This document shows, one piece after another, positions 35,123 to 46,600 of a stretch of 64,000 nucleotides of DNA. Under the pieces are notes generated by a model. It was given only the letters and a program-made list of their open reading frames with translations, did not search any database and was not told where the DNA came from. Each line of letters begins with the position of its first letter. The first letter of the stretch is position 1. Both the position numbers and the translations under genes were made by a program. The DNA lies in NCBI GenBank assembly GCA_019914945.1, contig CM034103.1, forward strand, positions 9,796,001 through 9,860,000. The letters are read 5' to 3'. The DNA comes from Typha latifolia (lineage: Eukaryota > Streptophyta > Magnoliopsida > Poales > Typhaceae).

Positions 35123-36736
35123 AGCGGTGGGGAGGGGGCTGCGGCGGCGGCGGCGGCAGGGGCCCACCGCGCCAGCTGGCTCGGCCAGGTTGGCCTGGCG
35201 CTTGGGGCGCGTGGCGCCCATCTTTGCTGCCACTGCATGGCACGAGCTATCGTGCCATGTAATGCAGTTTTTTTTTTTTTTTTTACTTGGGCTTGGGTTA
35301 TTACAATGAGTATGATGGTGATATATATAAAGATGATTAGAGATGACGATACTTTTATGATTTTATGTCTAGATGATCTCTAGCATGAGTATGCATGTGA
35401 CAGATTTATGATTCGAGATTGCATCGCATTATATCTCTTTTGACTCTTCTTCCACCTAAATTCCTACTATGCATGACTTATTATAGTACTAGATATATGC
35501 ATATGATCTATCATTTAGAAGAAAAGCATAAAATTTGAATGATAGGATAGTTGATAGTAAGTGTGAGTATACCCGAGTGGGCGCGAGGGTTAGGACGTGC
35601 TTGGTGGATGATTGATCGCTCGACATAGTTGCGATCCTATGGCCTTACTTCTGAGGTCGTTAGTCTATGTGCGCAGCAAACATTCAGACACATACCATTC
35701 GCCCGGGCATATGTGGTGAGTTATCCTCACAAGATTTCTATCAGCTAGAAGGGTGCTCGATCTGAATGGATGTTGATACTCTTAGCGGACGGAACAATAT
35801 GATTTTATTTTGAGATACTCCTTACGGATGACAGAATATGTTCTGAGCCTTCGGGCATGATGTTAAGATCGAGTACCGAGTGTTGACTATGCATAGTGGT
35901 CAAGTGTGATGGTGTTATACCGAGATGTCGATGATGATTGTGATATGGAGAATTTTATATGAATATTGAGTAATTATGTTAATTTATATACCCTTGCATT
36001 TGACATCATGACATGGTCGGCATGCATCATATGTGTTATATTGGAGAGTGATACGATGATAGTATGGCATAGAGGTTTATTTATACATTGTTAAGAGTTT
36101 GTGTTCTTGATTAGTTATAACATAACATTTACTATAAATCTGGGATTATCGAAGACTTGCTTATATGTTCATTCACAACATGATGCTTCTTTCTGATTCA
36201 TATTATCTAGTATTTGATTTACTCTCTGTTCGGCTTCACTGATTCGAGTTAAGGTCTATTCACTAAGCCTTTAGTTCATGACTCTCTTTGTTTTCTGCTT
36301 TTCAAAAACCCAGGTGAACGAGTAGAGCAACATTCTCCCTTAGAGATCTTGCTAGTGGGTGAAGAGTAGAGTGTGGTTAGTGTTATACGCTAAATAAGTT
36401 ATGTTATATGATGCATCAGTTGATATCTTTCAAAGTGTGTCTTTATCCTTATCTTATATTCTAGTAGGTGACTTTGTACTTGTATAATTATATATATACC
36501 ACCATTGTATATAAATAATAGTCTTGATGATGTGTTGTGGCCTATGTGGGGCTCTAGTAGGGTTATCTGTATGTTGTTGACTATCAGATTTGAGTTATTC
36601 TTAGTTTAGATATTGTGGATAAAGTTATGATATTGATCAGATTTATTTAATTATTGGCAACTAACCAAATTATCAGGTGTCACGCACATGCCGTGTGGGC
36701 TCGTGCCATACACGTTTTTAGGGTTTGGGTGTTACA

Positions 36737-38654
36737 ACCTCACTACTACTTTCCTATATATAAAAGAATCTATTCATTAAGATGATGCTGTAAATGCATT
36801 GATCAATAATGAATATAAAAAATTGGATAAACAAGTTGCTAATGAGTCATCATCAGATGCTCTGATGGTGAGGGTTTGGATCGGAGAACAAAAAAAATTA
36901 TGAAGAGAGGCAAATCTCATTCGAAAACAAGGGGTACATCTTCAGATAGAAAAATACCTACAAAAAACTAATGCTCCTATTGTTGCAATAGAGGGCATTG
37001 GAAGAAAAATTGTCCTATATTGAAGAGCAACGAGAAGAAACCCCAAAAAGCAAATGTTGCATATCTGGATGATGAAGATTCAGAGAGTGCATGATAGCTC
37101 AACCCTTGCTTGTGACATGGATAAATAGATCTTAGATTATGGGTCTACATATCATATGTGTTCTAATCGGAATTTATTTTCTAGTTTTGAGAAAATCTCA
37201 GGCAGAGTTATATTCATGGGCAATGACAACCATTTATAACTGAAGGCATTGACACAATTCGCTTAAAACTTCATAATGGATTAATGAAAGAGTTAATAGA
37301 AGTTTGGTACATACCAGAATTGAAGAAGAACCTTATTTCATTCGGTGTTTTGGAATCAAAAGGTTTTGCTATCACTTTAAAAGGTGGAGGACTAAATGGT
37401 TCTCTGGGGAACCTAGTTATAATTGAAGGTATAAGAAGAAGTAATCTATACTTCTTGCATGGTTCTAGGAATATTGGTAGTGTTGTCGCGACTTCTAGCC
37501 ACTCAATTGATGCAACCAACACTACTAGATTATGTCATATGAGGTTGGGGCATCCGAGAGTGAAAGGATTGCAAGATTTGATAAGCCAAGGATTACTAAA
37601 AGAAGCGAAGAGTTTCAAGCTAGAATTTTGTAAATACTGTGTTATGGGCAAACAAATAAGGGTCAAGTTTACTATAATGCATCAAATCAAAGACATCTTA
37701 GGGTATATTCATACAAATGTTTGGAGACATACTAGATATACTTCTTTGGGTAGAAAATATTGGTTTGTGACCTTCGTGGATGACTATTCTAGAAGGTCTT
37801 GGGTGTACTACCTCATAAGTATGAAGTACTAGAAATATTCCATAATTGGAAGAAGATGATTAAAAATCACACTTGAAAGAGGAACAAAAGGCTCAAGTCG
37901 AATAATGGTGGTGAATACACATTAGATTCTTTTATAAAATTATGCAAATAAGAAGGAATAGAGCGTCACTTCACTATTAGAGAAACATCTCAGCAAAATA
38001 GTGTAGCTGAGTGCCTAAACCGTACCCTACTAGAGAAGGTACGGTGCATGTTATCAAATGCCAAAGTTTGGGCAAGGAGTTTGGGCTGAGGTAGTGACTT
38101 ATGTATGCCATCTTATCAATTGATTACCTTTATGACTTATGCATGCCATCTTATCAATTGATTACCTTTATCTGCAGACAATTGAAAAGGCCCATTGGAG
38201 GTATGGTCTGGCAAACCCGTTTCGGATTATGATTCTTTACATATTTTTTGTTGTCCAATATATTACCATGTCAGGGAGAGCAAATTGGATCATTGAACTA
38301 AGAAAGGCATCTTCTTGGATTTTAGCACAGGTGAGAAAGAATTTTGGGTTTGGAGACTAGAATTAAAGGTGATTGTCAGCAGGAACATTACTTTTGATGA
38401 GCGAACAATGTTGAAGCAAAATCAAAAGGAAAGTTGTTCAGATGGTAACAAAAAGGTGGAGTTTGAGACAGTTAAAGATCCGGTGGAGACTATCTCTTCA
38501 AATGATTGGCATTGGAGATGAAGACCCCAATTTGCAAGAGGTTGATACTGAGCAGAAGACAAATGTGCAGGACTCCATAGCAATAAGAAGGCAGGCTCCC
38601 TTCCAACCGAACACTCCGGTCAATAGTTCAAGCTTTAATCAATGTGAGTTCTAG
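36737..38654 (+). pseudogene. Ty1/copia gag-protease-integrase remnant
   Basis: In order: the gag end with a CX2CX4HX4C zinc knuckle (CSYCCNRGHWKKNC, near 36970-37010), a degraded protease site (DYGSTYHM near 37138-37160, where DSG is usual), a GAG-pre-integrase domain with CHMRLGHP (near 37530-37555), and integrase core sequence (FVDDYSRRSWVYYL near 37775-37815) up to a region with VSDYDSLHIF. The longest open frame is 37284-37832; the rest has stops and frameshifts. A 38-bp tandem duplication (38095-38170) lies in the integrase. RT, RNase H and LTRs are missing, and the left end abuts the LTR at 36736. Confidence 0.85.
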
Positions 38655-39189
38655 GCCCAATTTCATGATCTCCCATTAGTGTACCTTTCTTTGTCTACTG
38701 CCCACAAGCTCACTTCCCAGGTGGGTGTCCTAGTTGCTAGTAGCTCCTTTGAAACCTTCAAATAGGCGTAGTTCTTCGTGTCGGGGTGGACGTTGATATA
38801 TCGAAACCTTTCACCATACTAATAGGTTTCACTCTCCTCAATGGTGCCTAGTTGGAGGTCCTTGTTTAATATGAGATACTCCCACATTACCACTCCTTTT
38901 GTGGTCGCTTGGGTCATGAGTTTAGTAATTGTGGCTATAAGGGAGCCTTGGAAGATAGGGCCAAAAGGGATTATCCCCCTCAACTCCAACCCAAACTCAT
39001 GGAGCTTCTGAAGCCATAGCTTCTTAACTTAGTGGGCCTTCGTAGGCTTGTCAAAGGCCATTGTAAGAAGTGGTGATAGTGGATCGTTGAAAACTACCTC
39101 CCCAAAGTGGCCCTCCTTTCTCCGTCGGGGCAACCACCAAGTGGCTATAGTTGTCACTCAAGCTGACATGAGTCCAGGCATGCATGGTA
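38655..39189 (-). other. Unrecognised degraded coding-like stretch
   Basis: The minus strand reads as protein-like sequence with a few stops (for example FGLELRGIIPFGPIFQGSLI near 38930-38990). I do not recognise the family. It may be an old retroelement gag or a host gene piece. Confidence 0.3.
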
Positions 39190-39425
39190 CCAACATGTCA
39201 TCATATGTGGCATCGGTTGATCTTGCATTAACTGCTAGGGATGGGATTGAGCTAGATGTTGGTAAAAGAAGTTGTACACTGAAGGAGCATGATTCTTCAT
39301 TGAATAACAACTCACCTATTAGCCCTACACCAGCTTGAGCAATGCCAAGCTGACAAATAGAGTGGAAAATATTGAACCGTCCCCTCAATCAACATGTTAA
39401 TTACGAAAGGGACCTCCTCTCCCTA
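39190..39425 (+). repeat. Copy of the fragment found in each array unit
   Basis: It matches 2033-2310 (and equivalents) over about 190 bases without interruption, then again after a ~35-base gap near 39381. It reads SSYVASVDLALTARDGIELD in the same frame as the array fragment. Both sides differ from the array context, so the fragment is a repeat in its own right. Confidence 0.7.
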
Positions 39426-40660
39426 TCTACCCTTGACATTGCCTCCCCCGCCCCCGTTGTGAAGCTATCCTCCCCTGGCAAATGCAAGGAGAACCACATA
39501 AAATTGCTAAAATCGAGAAAGATCCGCCTCTAATTAGTCTAGAACAAAAAATAACCGAATTGTCTTCTTTGAAGTGGCTAGGGCAACATGGCCTACAATG
39601 CCTCATGGTTCACCATGAAAGTTCAGCATGATTTTTCTCTCGAAGACTAAGTGTGAGTCTCTCCATCTTTAGCATAGCATGGTTGTCCCCTCATCAAATT
39701 TTGTCGAGGGGATTTGGCTCCTTTGTGGCGATAACGCCTGACTAGATATTTTATGCTCTAAACCTAATCTAATTTGTGCCCATGTATATGGGTTACACAC
39801 TGGCTCCAACTAGGTCTTTGTAAGGGTGTAAGTGACCTATGACCTTCCCAGGTGATGCACACAATCCGCTAGGAAACGGTTCCTAAGGAGTGTACAAGAT
39901 GATCGATTTCCTCCTCAAAGAAGAGCTCTACTAGCATCAAAGGGCTCAGCTCCGGTGGCCCACATGCAGTGACCATAATAACATATTCTTCCACGGAATA
40001 ATAACTACTAGTCGTAGACGCAATGCTATTTATTGTTGCATGAGCGACTCTTCTAATGTTGCTTGACTTGAAGTTTAATTAATGGCCTCGAATAAGTTGG
40101 GGTCAAAATTTTGGCGCTATTCAAATAAGAACATACTTGTTTAATTTTTTTTTAAGTTCTTACCATTTAATGTAATGGAAGTCCTCTCATGTTATTTTTT
40201 TTCTAACTCAAGCATGGTCTCACTCTGAAGGGCCATGAATAGCGCTACGAATAAGAACTCGTCTTGACTCGACCCAAGATATGGGTCTAATAGACTTGAT
40301 GCAATCCCACTTGATCATCATCCAAAGTTAGATTTTTTAAAATTTTATTAAATCTATCTGATAAAAAGGGCAGATTGTTAAATTTAGATAGTATAGGAGA
40401 TAAATTGTACACTTTTATGTTGTAGTATAGAGAATTAGAGGACCTAAATAAAATTGTTGTTTCAATAAACTAGTACTATTATATAATATTTATCTAAAAT
40501 AAAAAAAGCTAAGTTGTAAGTGAAATATTATAATGACAAATTCGTGGAATGTAAAATACTAGTACATATGATGTACAATCTAGATTTTTAGCTAAAATTA
40601 AGTCACACTATTTATAAAAGTCCTGTACATGCAAATAGATCAAAGAATGGACTCAAAATC
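39426..40660. other. AT-rich intergenic sequence, nothing recognised
   Basis: No open frame over 60 codons, known domain or LTR end was found. The only runs are short T tracts near 40145 and 40190. Confidence 0.4.
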
Positions 40661-40689
40661 AAGCATTTTTTTTTTACTATAAATATTGC

Positions 40690-41829
40690 CATTCATTCAT
40701 TCAACTTCAGAATTACATTCCAAACCAAAAGGTGGATCAGTCTATTCCTTACTGGTACATTCTCAAATTGTTAGACTGGCTAATGTATGGGCCCTAGTAT
40801 TGTTGGACCTACTTGTGTAGTACACCCTACAAGAAGGATGAGAGGAAATTCATTTAGAACATTCTTGGATTATTGGCCTAATGTCCAACGAATCTCGTCA
40901 GAGTTGCCATTGATAGCTTTCACCACTGTAGAATAATCACTAAATAGCTAGCAAATGATGTCTGACCAACTAGATAGCATGAGTTTTAGCCCAGCCAGAG
41001 CAGCTAGCGCCTCACCGTGGAGCGCATTGGTTCATTGCTCCAAGAATAGTGACTTACTCAAAATTGGCTTGTTAGGATAAAGAGCCACAAAAATTGCTGA
41101 CCCCACAAAAGAAAAACCCACACCATGCTGCATCCACCCACGCAACCACGTCCCTTGAAATATCCACCCACGCAAGCACGTCCCTTGAAACATGCATCAC
41201 GTCGGGATCTTACTAGGTAGAGTCACTATGTAGTCAATCAGTGTGGGTAGTATTAGATGAAGTCTGGCAGTTCAATTGAGATTGGCACGCTGACAAAAGG
41301 AGATTAGAAGTGCAGACATCCTCCGCCGGGGATGTATTGGTCTTCCTGAAAACTAGTTTCATTCCTCATTTTCCACAGTCTGCACATTAGAGACCAAGCA
41401 TAGTCTAGAAGCTACTGTTGCAGAATAGACTGCATCTCCGCGATCCACCCGTCCATGACTGGCTTGTCAAGTTTTAGTCCCAACCTACTGTGGAACCATG
41501 ATGCATGAGCATATTCATAGTTGAATTGGACATATTCAATTGTTCTTTATCAAATGAGCAGCGTGGGCAAGACAAGTCGATCCCCGGCACTCCCTGGTGA
41601 AGGGACTCTCTCACTGGCAAAGCCGTTATAACGCAATGCCAAAGGAAGGTTTTGATCCTAGGTAAAATAGAGCTCCACTTCCAAACGAGTTTCCAAAGAT
41701 TCTTGGAGAGGGAAGAAGAAGAACTATACAAGTCATTGCCAGAAAGGGCACCATAGGCCTACTTGGTGGAGAAAGTTCCTCTGGGTTTGATTTCAAACTA
41801 AACAATTATGATAATCTTGCACCCTTGAC
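40690..41829 (-). pseudogene. LINE 3' part: zinc-binding and RNase H-like domains
   Basis: 41474-41731 encodes the RT zinc-binding region (KLVWKWSSILPRIKTFLWHC, then CPRCSF). Between about 40880 and 41110, other frames give RNase H-like sequence such as HGEALAALAGLKLML and FSDYSTVVKAINGN. This is the usual 3' layout of plant LINE pol. Several frameshifts are seen. Confidence 0.75.
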
Positions 41830-42464
41830 CCTAGTGATAGGGCCTACGAAATGATTCCTTCAAGATCTGAATTTATTGCAAGAAGTAGTCCGCGCAACCG
41901 AGGGAAAATATTCACCAAATATTCTGTCGTAGTCAGAAAATTACGAAACAAAGTGAGATCGATCCGTAACTCCCTGATCTACGTTTTATATAGTGCAGAT
42001 GATGGTGATGGTGACGGGTGGAGTGGATGTTAGGGTTATTAATGATAATAGAGATAAGGGTGGATAGTTGATGTTGTTTAAGGGATAAAGACAAAAGAAG
42101 TGTTCGAAATCTCAAGGAAAAAGGATGACTCGATAGATGAGGGAGATTAAAAGTTAGAAAAGACCTTGCCAATGGTAGAGGTGGCTGGTTGGTGAAAAGG
42201 AAAGAGGGAGATTAGGGTAGAGAGATTAGAGAGAGGATAGACGAGGCAAAAAATCAATATTCATTAAGCATAATGATTTTGGCTGCCATCCACACCTTTA
42301 AAGAGGCTAGCTAACAAGCCAAAATAATAATTATTAACCAAAATTCAAGTGGACTCCCGCCGACCGTGTTCGAACGCACAAAAGGTGTTTTCTGTCGATG
42401 CGAACTAATATAGGCGTTCGAACGCACATTTCGCGTTCTCTATTTTTGCAAACCTGATGCAGGC

Positions 42465-43534
42465 TGTTAGGTTTTTAATTATTGGCAATTATGTACAAAA
42501 TAATCTAAGTGTATTTATACATGTATATGAGCTTTTATACAAGTCTAGAAAATCTCTGGTTTGAAGAATTGCAAGATTATTGGAGAAAAGTTTATGAGTT
42601 CACATCGCGTTCACACCGCGTTCACACCGCGTTCACAGCGCGTGCTTATGCGTTCACACAGACAGAGAGCTGCGTTCACAAGCGCATTCAAACGCGGGCT
42701 CACGTGTTCACACAGACTAAGAGTTGCGTTCACAAGCGCATTCGAACAAGGGTACATGCGTTCACACAGACAGAGAGCTGCGTTCACAAGCGCGTTCGAA
42801 CACCGGCACACGCGTTTACAAAGATAGAGAGCTGCGTTCACAAGCGCGTTCGAATGCAAGTACATTCGTTCACACAGATCGAGAGCAGCATTCACAAACG
42901 CGTTCGAATGCAACCTGAAAAATTCAGGCTGTCGCGTTCGAACGCACTTGGGCCCGTTCGAATCACCTAAGATCAAGTCAAGTCGTTCGAACGCACCCGG
43001 GCTGTGTTCGAACGCACCAACGAAGTTTAAAATTCTTGGACTTTTGTGAGTTCGGATAAGACTTGAATTTGGCTCTATCTTGGAGATCATATATAAATAT
43101 TGTGATGCCCTAACTCTAGGGTGGTTGAAGAAGCAAGATTGAAGGAGACTTCTTGAGGCTACATCGGTTCTTCAACTAACAATGTTCTACTCTTCTTAAA
43201 AGCTTAATCATTCGTCTTAAGGGCTATCTAGACGAAGATCTATCTCGAGGGCTACTGAGGTTGGACATCAATCACGAGAAGTAGTGAATCGTGGGTTCTA
43301 GCGAGCAAGACTAAGAGAAACAAAGTCATTTGGATCGACGGGTTACTTTGTGAGTCAGTCTTATAATTGCTATTATACTAGTGATTGGTTTTGATCCGAG
43401 TTTGGATCCATGATTTTTTTCCGTTTGGGTTTTTCCACGTTAAAATCTTGGCGTTCATCTTTGCTTTCATTTTTAATATTTCTTCGGACTTTTACTTAAG
43501 CGAACGAGTGATATCATTGTCTAGTGGTTTTTCA
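42465..43534 (+). mobile_element. Solo copia LTR (1070 bp) nested in the gypsy LTR
   Basis: It starts TGTTAGG and ends TTTTTCA, with perfect target duplications CAGGC (42460-42464 and 43535-43539). It belongs to the same family as the LTR at 60514-61331 (inverted) and the LTR piece in each array unit. It is longer than 60514-61331 because of an internal 54-bp minisatellite. Confidence 0.9.
42650..42919 (+). repeat. 54-bp minisatellite, about five copies
   Basis: Units start near 42650, 42704, 42758, 42812 and 42866 and combine GCGTTCACACAGACAGAG with GCGTTCACAAGCGC and TTCGAA. They are preceded by three short GCGTTCACACC-like repeats (from 42607). The repeat length is a multiple of three, so the plus strand reads an 18-residue repeat (ESCVHKR...), but this is LTR sequence with no start or conserved product. 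Confidence 0.9.
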
Positions 43535-43656
43535 CAGGCGTTCGCAAAGGCGTTCGAACGTGCCCCCTTACGCATTCGAACGCGACCTATAGAAAGTTTA
43601 TTTTAATAAAATAAAATAACTAATGTAATAAAAAAAGACTCTAACAAGGTATATCA

Positions 43657-46600
43657 GCCCACCACGCTTTCCCCACCTTGTCTTCAAGGTGTAAAGTCGG
43701 GGAAATGCTCCAAGATGTCCATCTCTAACTCCTATGTCATCTTATCGGATGGCTTGCCAAGCTAGTCGACTAGAACCTCCATCTCTAATCTGGTACCATG
43801 ATGTCGTCGACGCCTAGCAAGTACACGAACTGACTCTACGATCTCTGTCTCCTCCAATGGCTCTGGTAGAACTGATCCAACGATATGCAACCAGACCAAT
43901 ACACTCTAACACCCAAAATGGATCGAAGCAGTAATGTGCTAACTTCTGGTTTTGCATCGGACTCAAGGTCACTTGTCGATACGGTTGCACTCTCACGAAC
44001 ACCCAACTGTCGATGTTGAACTCCTGCTCCTGATGGTTGTGATCATAAACTTGCTTCATGCGGTTTTGAGCAAGTTTAAGATGGGCACACAACCTCCTCA
44101 ATGTAACGTCTCTATCCATCAAAGCTAAGTCCACCTCCGTCCGATCTGCATATGCCACTAGGTCATAAGCGCATAATTCGGAGCCATGCGCCCATACACC
44201 ATCTCAAATGGAGTCATGCCAATACTGCTGTGGTGAGCGGTGTTATAAGACCACTCTGTCCACGGTAAGAACTCCAACCATCATCTTAGTATCTCTCCAA
44301 CAAAGCACCGCAAGTATTGCTCAATATCTCAATTGACCACCTCGGTTTGGTGGTCTGTTTGTGGATGGTAGGCTGAACTGAAGTTCAATCGAGTCCCTTG
44401 TAATCTAAAAAACTCCATCCAAAAGTCGCTCATAAATACATGATCATGATCCGAGACAATTGTACATGGCATGCCATGCATTCGAGCAACATCTCTAATA
44501 AAAATTTCAGCCACTAACTCAATCTGTTAACCACCACAAAAATAATGGAATAACCTTGTACCAGTGGAAGACCTTTTATGAAATCCATAGAAATGTCTTC
44601 CCAAACACAGTCTGGTATTGATAGAGGCTATAGTAATCCGGCCGGTTTCAATGTGGTTGCCTTAGCCCTTTGATAGACTTCACAAGCATTGACAAAACTC
44701 CTCACATCTCGCCTCAATCCTAGACACGTGTAACTCTGTGATATCCTCCTATAAGTCCTCAAGACACCCTCATGACCAGCCTCTAGAGTTTGGTGGAAGT
44801 GCTCTAATAATTTGTGCCGTAATCCATCATTTGCCGTCACCCGAATGCACCCACGGTCCAGCAGCAAACCACCTCGATTCTCCAACTATGAATGGCACTC
44901 CAGATCATCCAACACCTCCTATAACAATCTCAAAATATATGGGTTAGATGTACATGCATACCTCAACTCGTCAAGAAAAGGAAAAGTAGGAGAAGAAAAG
45001 ACTGTGAGCTCGACGATATCGGGTTGGCGCGATAGTGCATCCGCCATTCTATTTTCTATTCCTTTCTTGTATTGAATTTCATAATTATACTCTAGCAATT
45101 TTGTGACCTATCTCTGCTGTGTCAAATAATGAATCATCTACCAATCAAATAAGGTCTCCACTTTGTCACCGCATGTAGAATTGCCAACATCTCTCTCTCG
45201 TAGGTCAATAATTGCTAAGATTTTTATAATAAAGCCTTGCTAAGAAAGGCTATGGGACGTCCTCTTTGTATTAGTACAACTCCTATGCTAACTCCCGACG
45301 TATCACATTCCATGACGAACTCTTTGGTGAAGTCCAATAGAGCTAGACTTCTTAATCTTCAACTGGATTTGCTTCAACAAATTCAACACATCCTCCAAAT
45401 GTCGTCAAAGAATACCAAGACATACCTTCGTAGTAGAGGCCTAAAAATATCATTCATGAGGCCTTGAAATGTAGTTAGAGCATTAGTGAGACCAAAGGGC
45501 ATCACATGGAACTCGTAGTGCCCGTCCGGAGTCCTAAATGTAGTTTTGTGCACATCTGCCGAGTGAATTCTAGTTTGATGATACCCGGCCCTCAAGTCAA
45601 GCTTGCTGAATATGGTCACCCTTGCAAGCTTGTCCAGAAGCTCCTCTATGACCGGAATGGAATACCAATCCTTGACGGTGATAGCGTTTAGTGTCCGGTA
45701 GTGGACAGAAAAGCCATGTCCCGTCCTTCTTTCGCACCAATAGTACGGATGATGAGTAAAAGCTATGACTTGGTTGTATAAGGCCTTGCTCCAACATCTC
45801 GGTTACCATCTTGGTGATGACTTTCTTCTGCACATGTGGATGTCAATACAGTCTCACATTCGCTGGTGCAACTCCGGGCACAATCTCTATGCGATGGTCT
45901 GCCGTTCTCCTTGGTGGCAACTCCTTTGGCTCCTCAAACAAACTAGCAAATTTATCTAATAAATTAGGCAAATCAATTGTAGTACCTGGACTAATTAGAG
46001 GCTCATCTTCTACTGGTCCTAACTGAAGAAGATAGGCTAATTCAATCGCACAAAGCAGCCCCACCATTAGCTGCATCGCCGAAATCGGCGGAGATCGAAC
46101 GCCATCAAGCCGCTGATACACTTTGTTAGAGTATTTTCTTATTGCATTCGTTATTTATTTTTATTAAAATAAAATTTCTGTAGGTCGCGTTCGAATGCGG
46201 AAGGGGTCGCCTACATTAGGTTCGCAAATATAGAGAATGCATAATACACGTTGGAACGCGACATGGCACGTTCGAACACCCATGTTCGAATGCCTGCTTC
46301 GTGTTCGCACATACAGAGAATGTCTTTTGTGCGTTCGAACGCAATTGGGCGCATTCTAACGCGATCGACAGGAATCCTCTAGAATTAGGGTTACTTATTG
46401 TTATTAGGACTTGTTGGCTAGCATCTATAAATATGTGGATGGAAGTCAAATTCATTATGCTATTGGAATATTGGTTTCTTGCCTCTCTATCTTCTATTTA
46501 CCCTAATATCCCTCCTCCCTCTTCGCCATCCTTCCACCTCTATTGTTGGCAAGGTCTCTCCTAACTTCTAATCTTCATTGTTTGTTGAGTTCTCCCTCTT

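Larger units (their letters stand above)
32453..35305. mobile_element. Solo LTR (2853 bp), nested, opposite orientation
   Basis: It starts TGTAACACCC at 32453 and ends TATTACA at 35305, and is flanked by perfect 5-bp target duplications ATGAG (32448-32452 and 35306-35310). It matches the outer LTR in reverse orientation by eye at roughly 80% over about 1.4 kb (its 32453-33960 against 35311-36736), and its 33960-34195 matches 32219-32452. Open frames here, for example 33270-33635, are not conserved as protein and are rejected. Confidence 0.88.
32219..36736. mobile_element. 5'-truncated gypsy-type LTR, split by a later LTR
   Basis: The pieces 32219-32452 and 35306-36736 together form one LTR that ends GGGTGTTACA at 36736. 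Its start is lost at the array junction. The two halves join at ATGAG, which is duplicated on both sides of the inserted LTR. Sequence of the same family lies inverted inside the insert, so the region looks like a large imperfect palindrome. Ends with TGTAACACCC/GGGTGTTACA are common in plant Ty3/gypsy chromovirus LTRs. No coding sequence of the parent element is left, and the strand is unknown. Confidence 0.8.
41835..43656 (-). repeat. 3' LTR of the gypsy element, interrupted
   Basis: About 747 bases of LTR remain once the solo LTR and its duplicated CAGGC are taken out. It contains GCGTTCGAACGC at 42414-42425. Just inside at 43657-43680 the minus strand is purine-rich (AGGTGGGGAAAG), a likely polypurine tract. 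Confidence 0.85.

Noticed and set aside
34595..35383. Several overlapping open frames of 80-180 codons
   Set aside because: They are made of TA, GAA and GA microsatellites within the LTR.
32219..36736. Large inverted repeat considered as a foldback transposon or microRNA-type locus
   Set aside because: Perfect ATGAG target duplications and TG/CA ends show a solo LTR nested in a same-family LTR.
42650..42919. Regular ~54-bp repeats considered as a CRISPR-like array
   Set aside because: The repeats are contiguous without unique spacers, lie within an LTR, and the DNA is from a plant.
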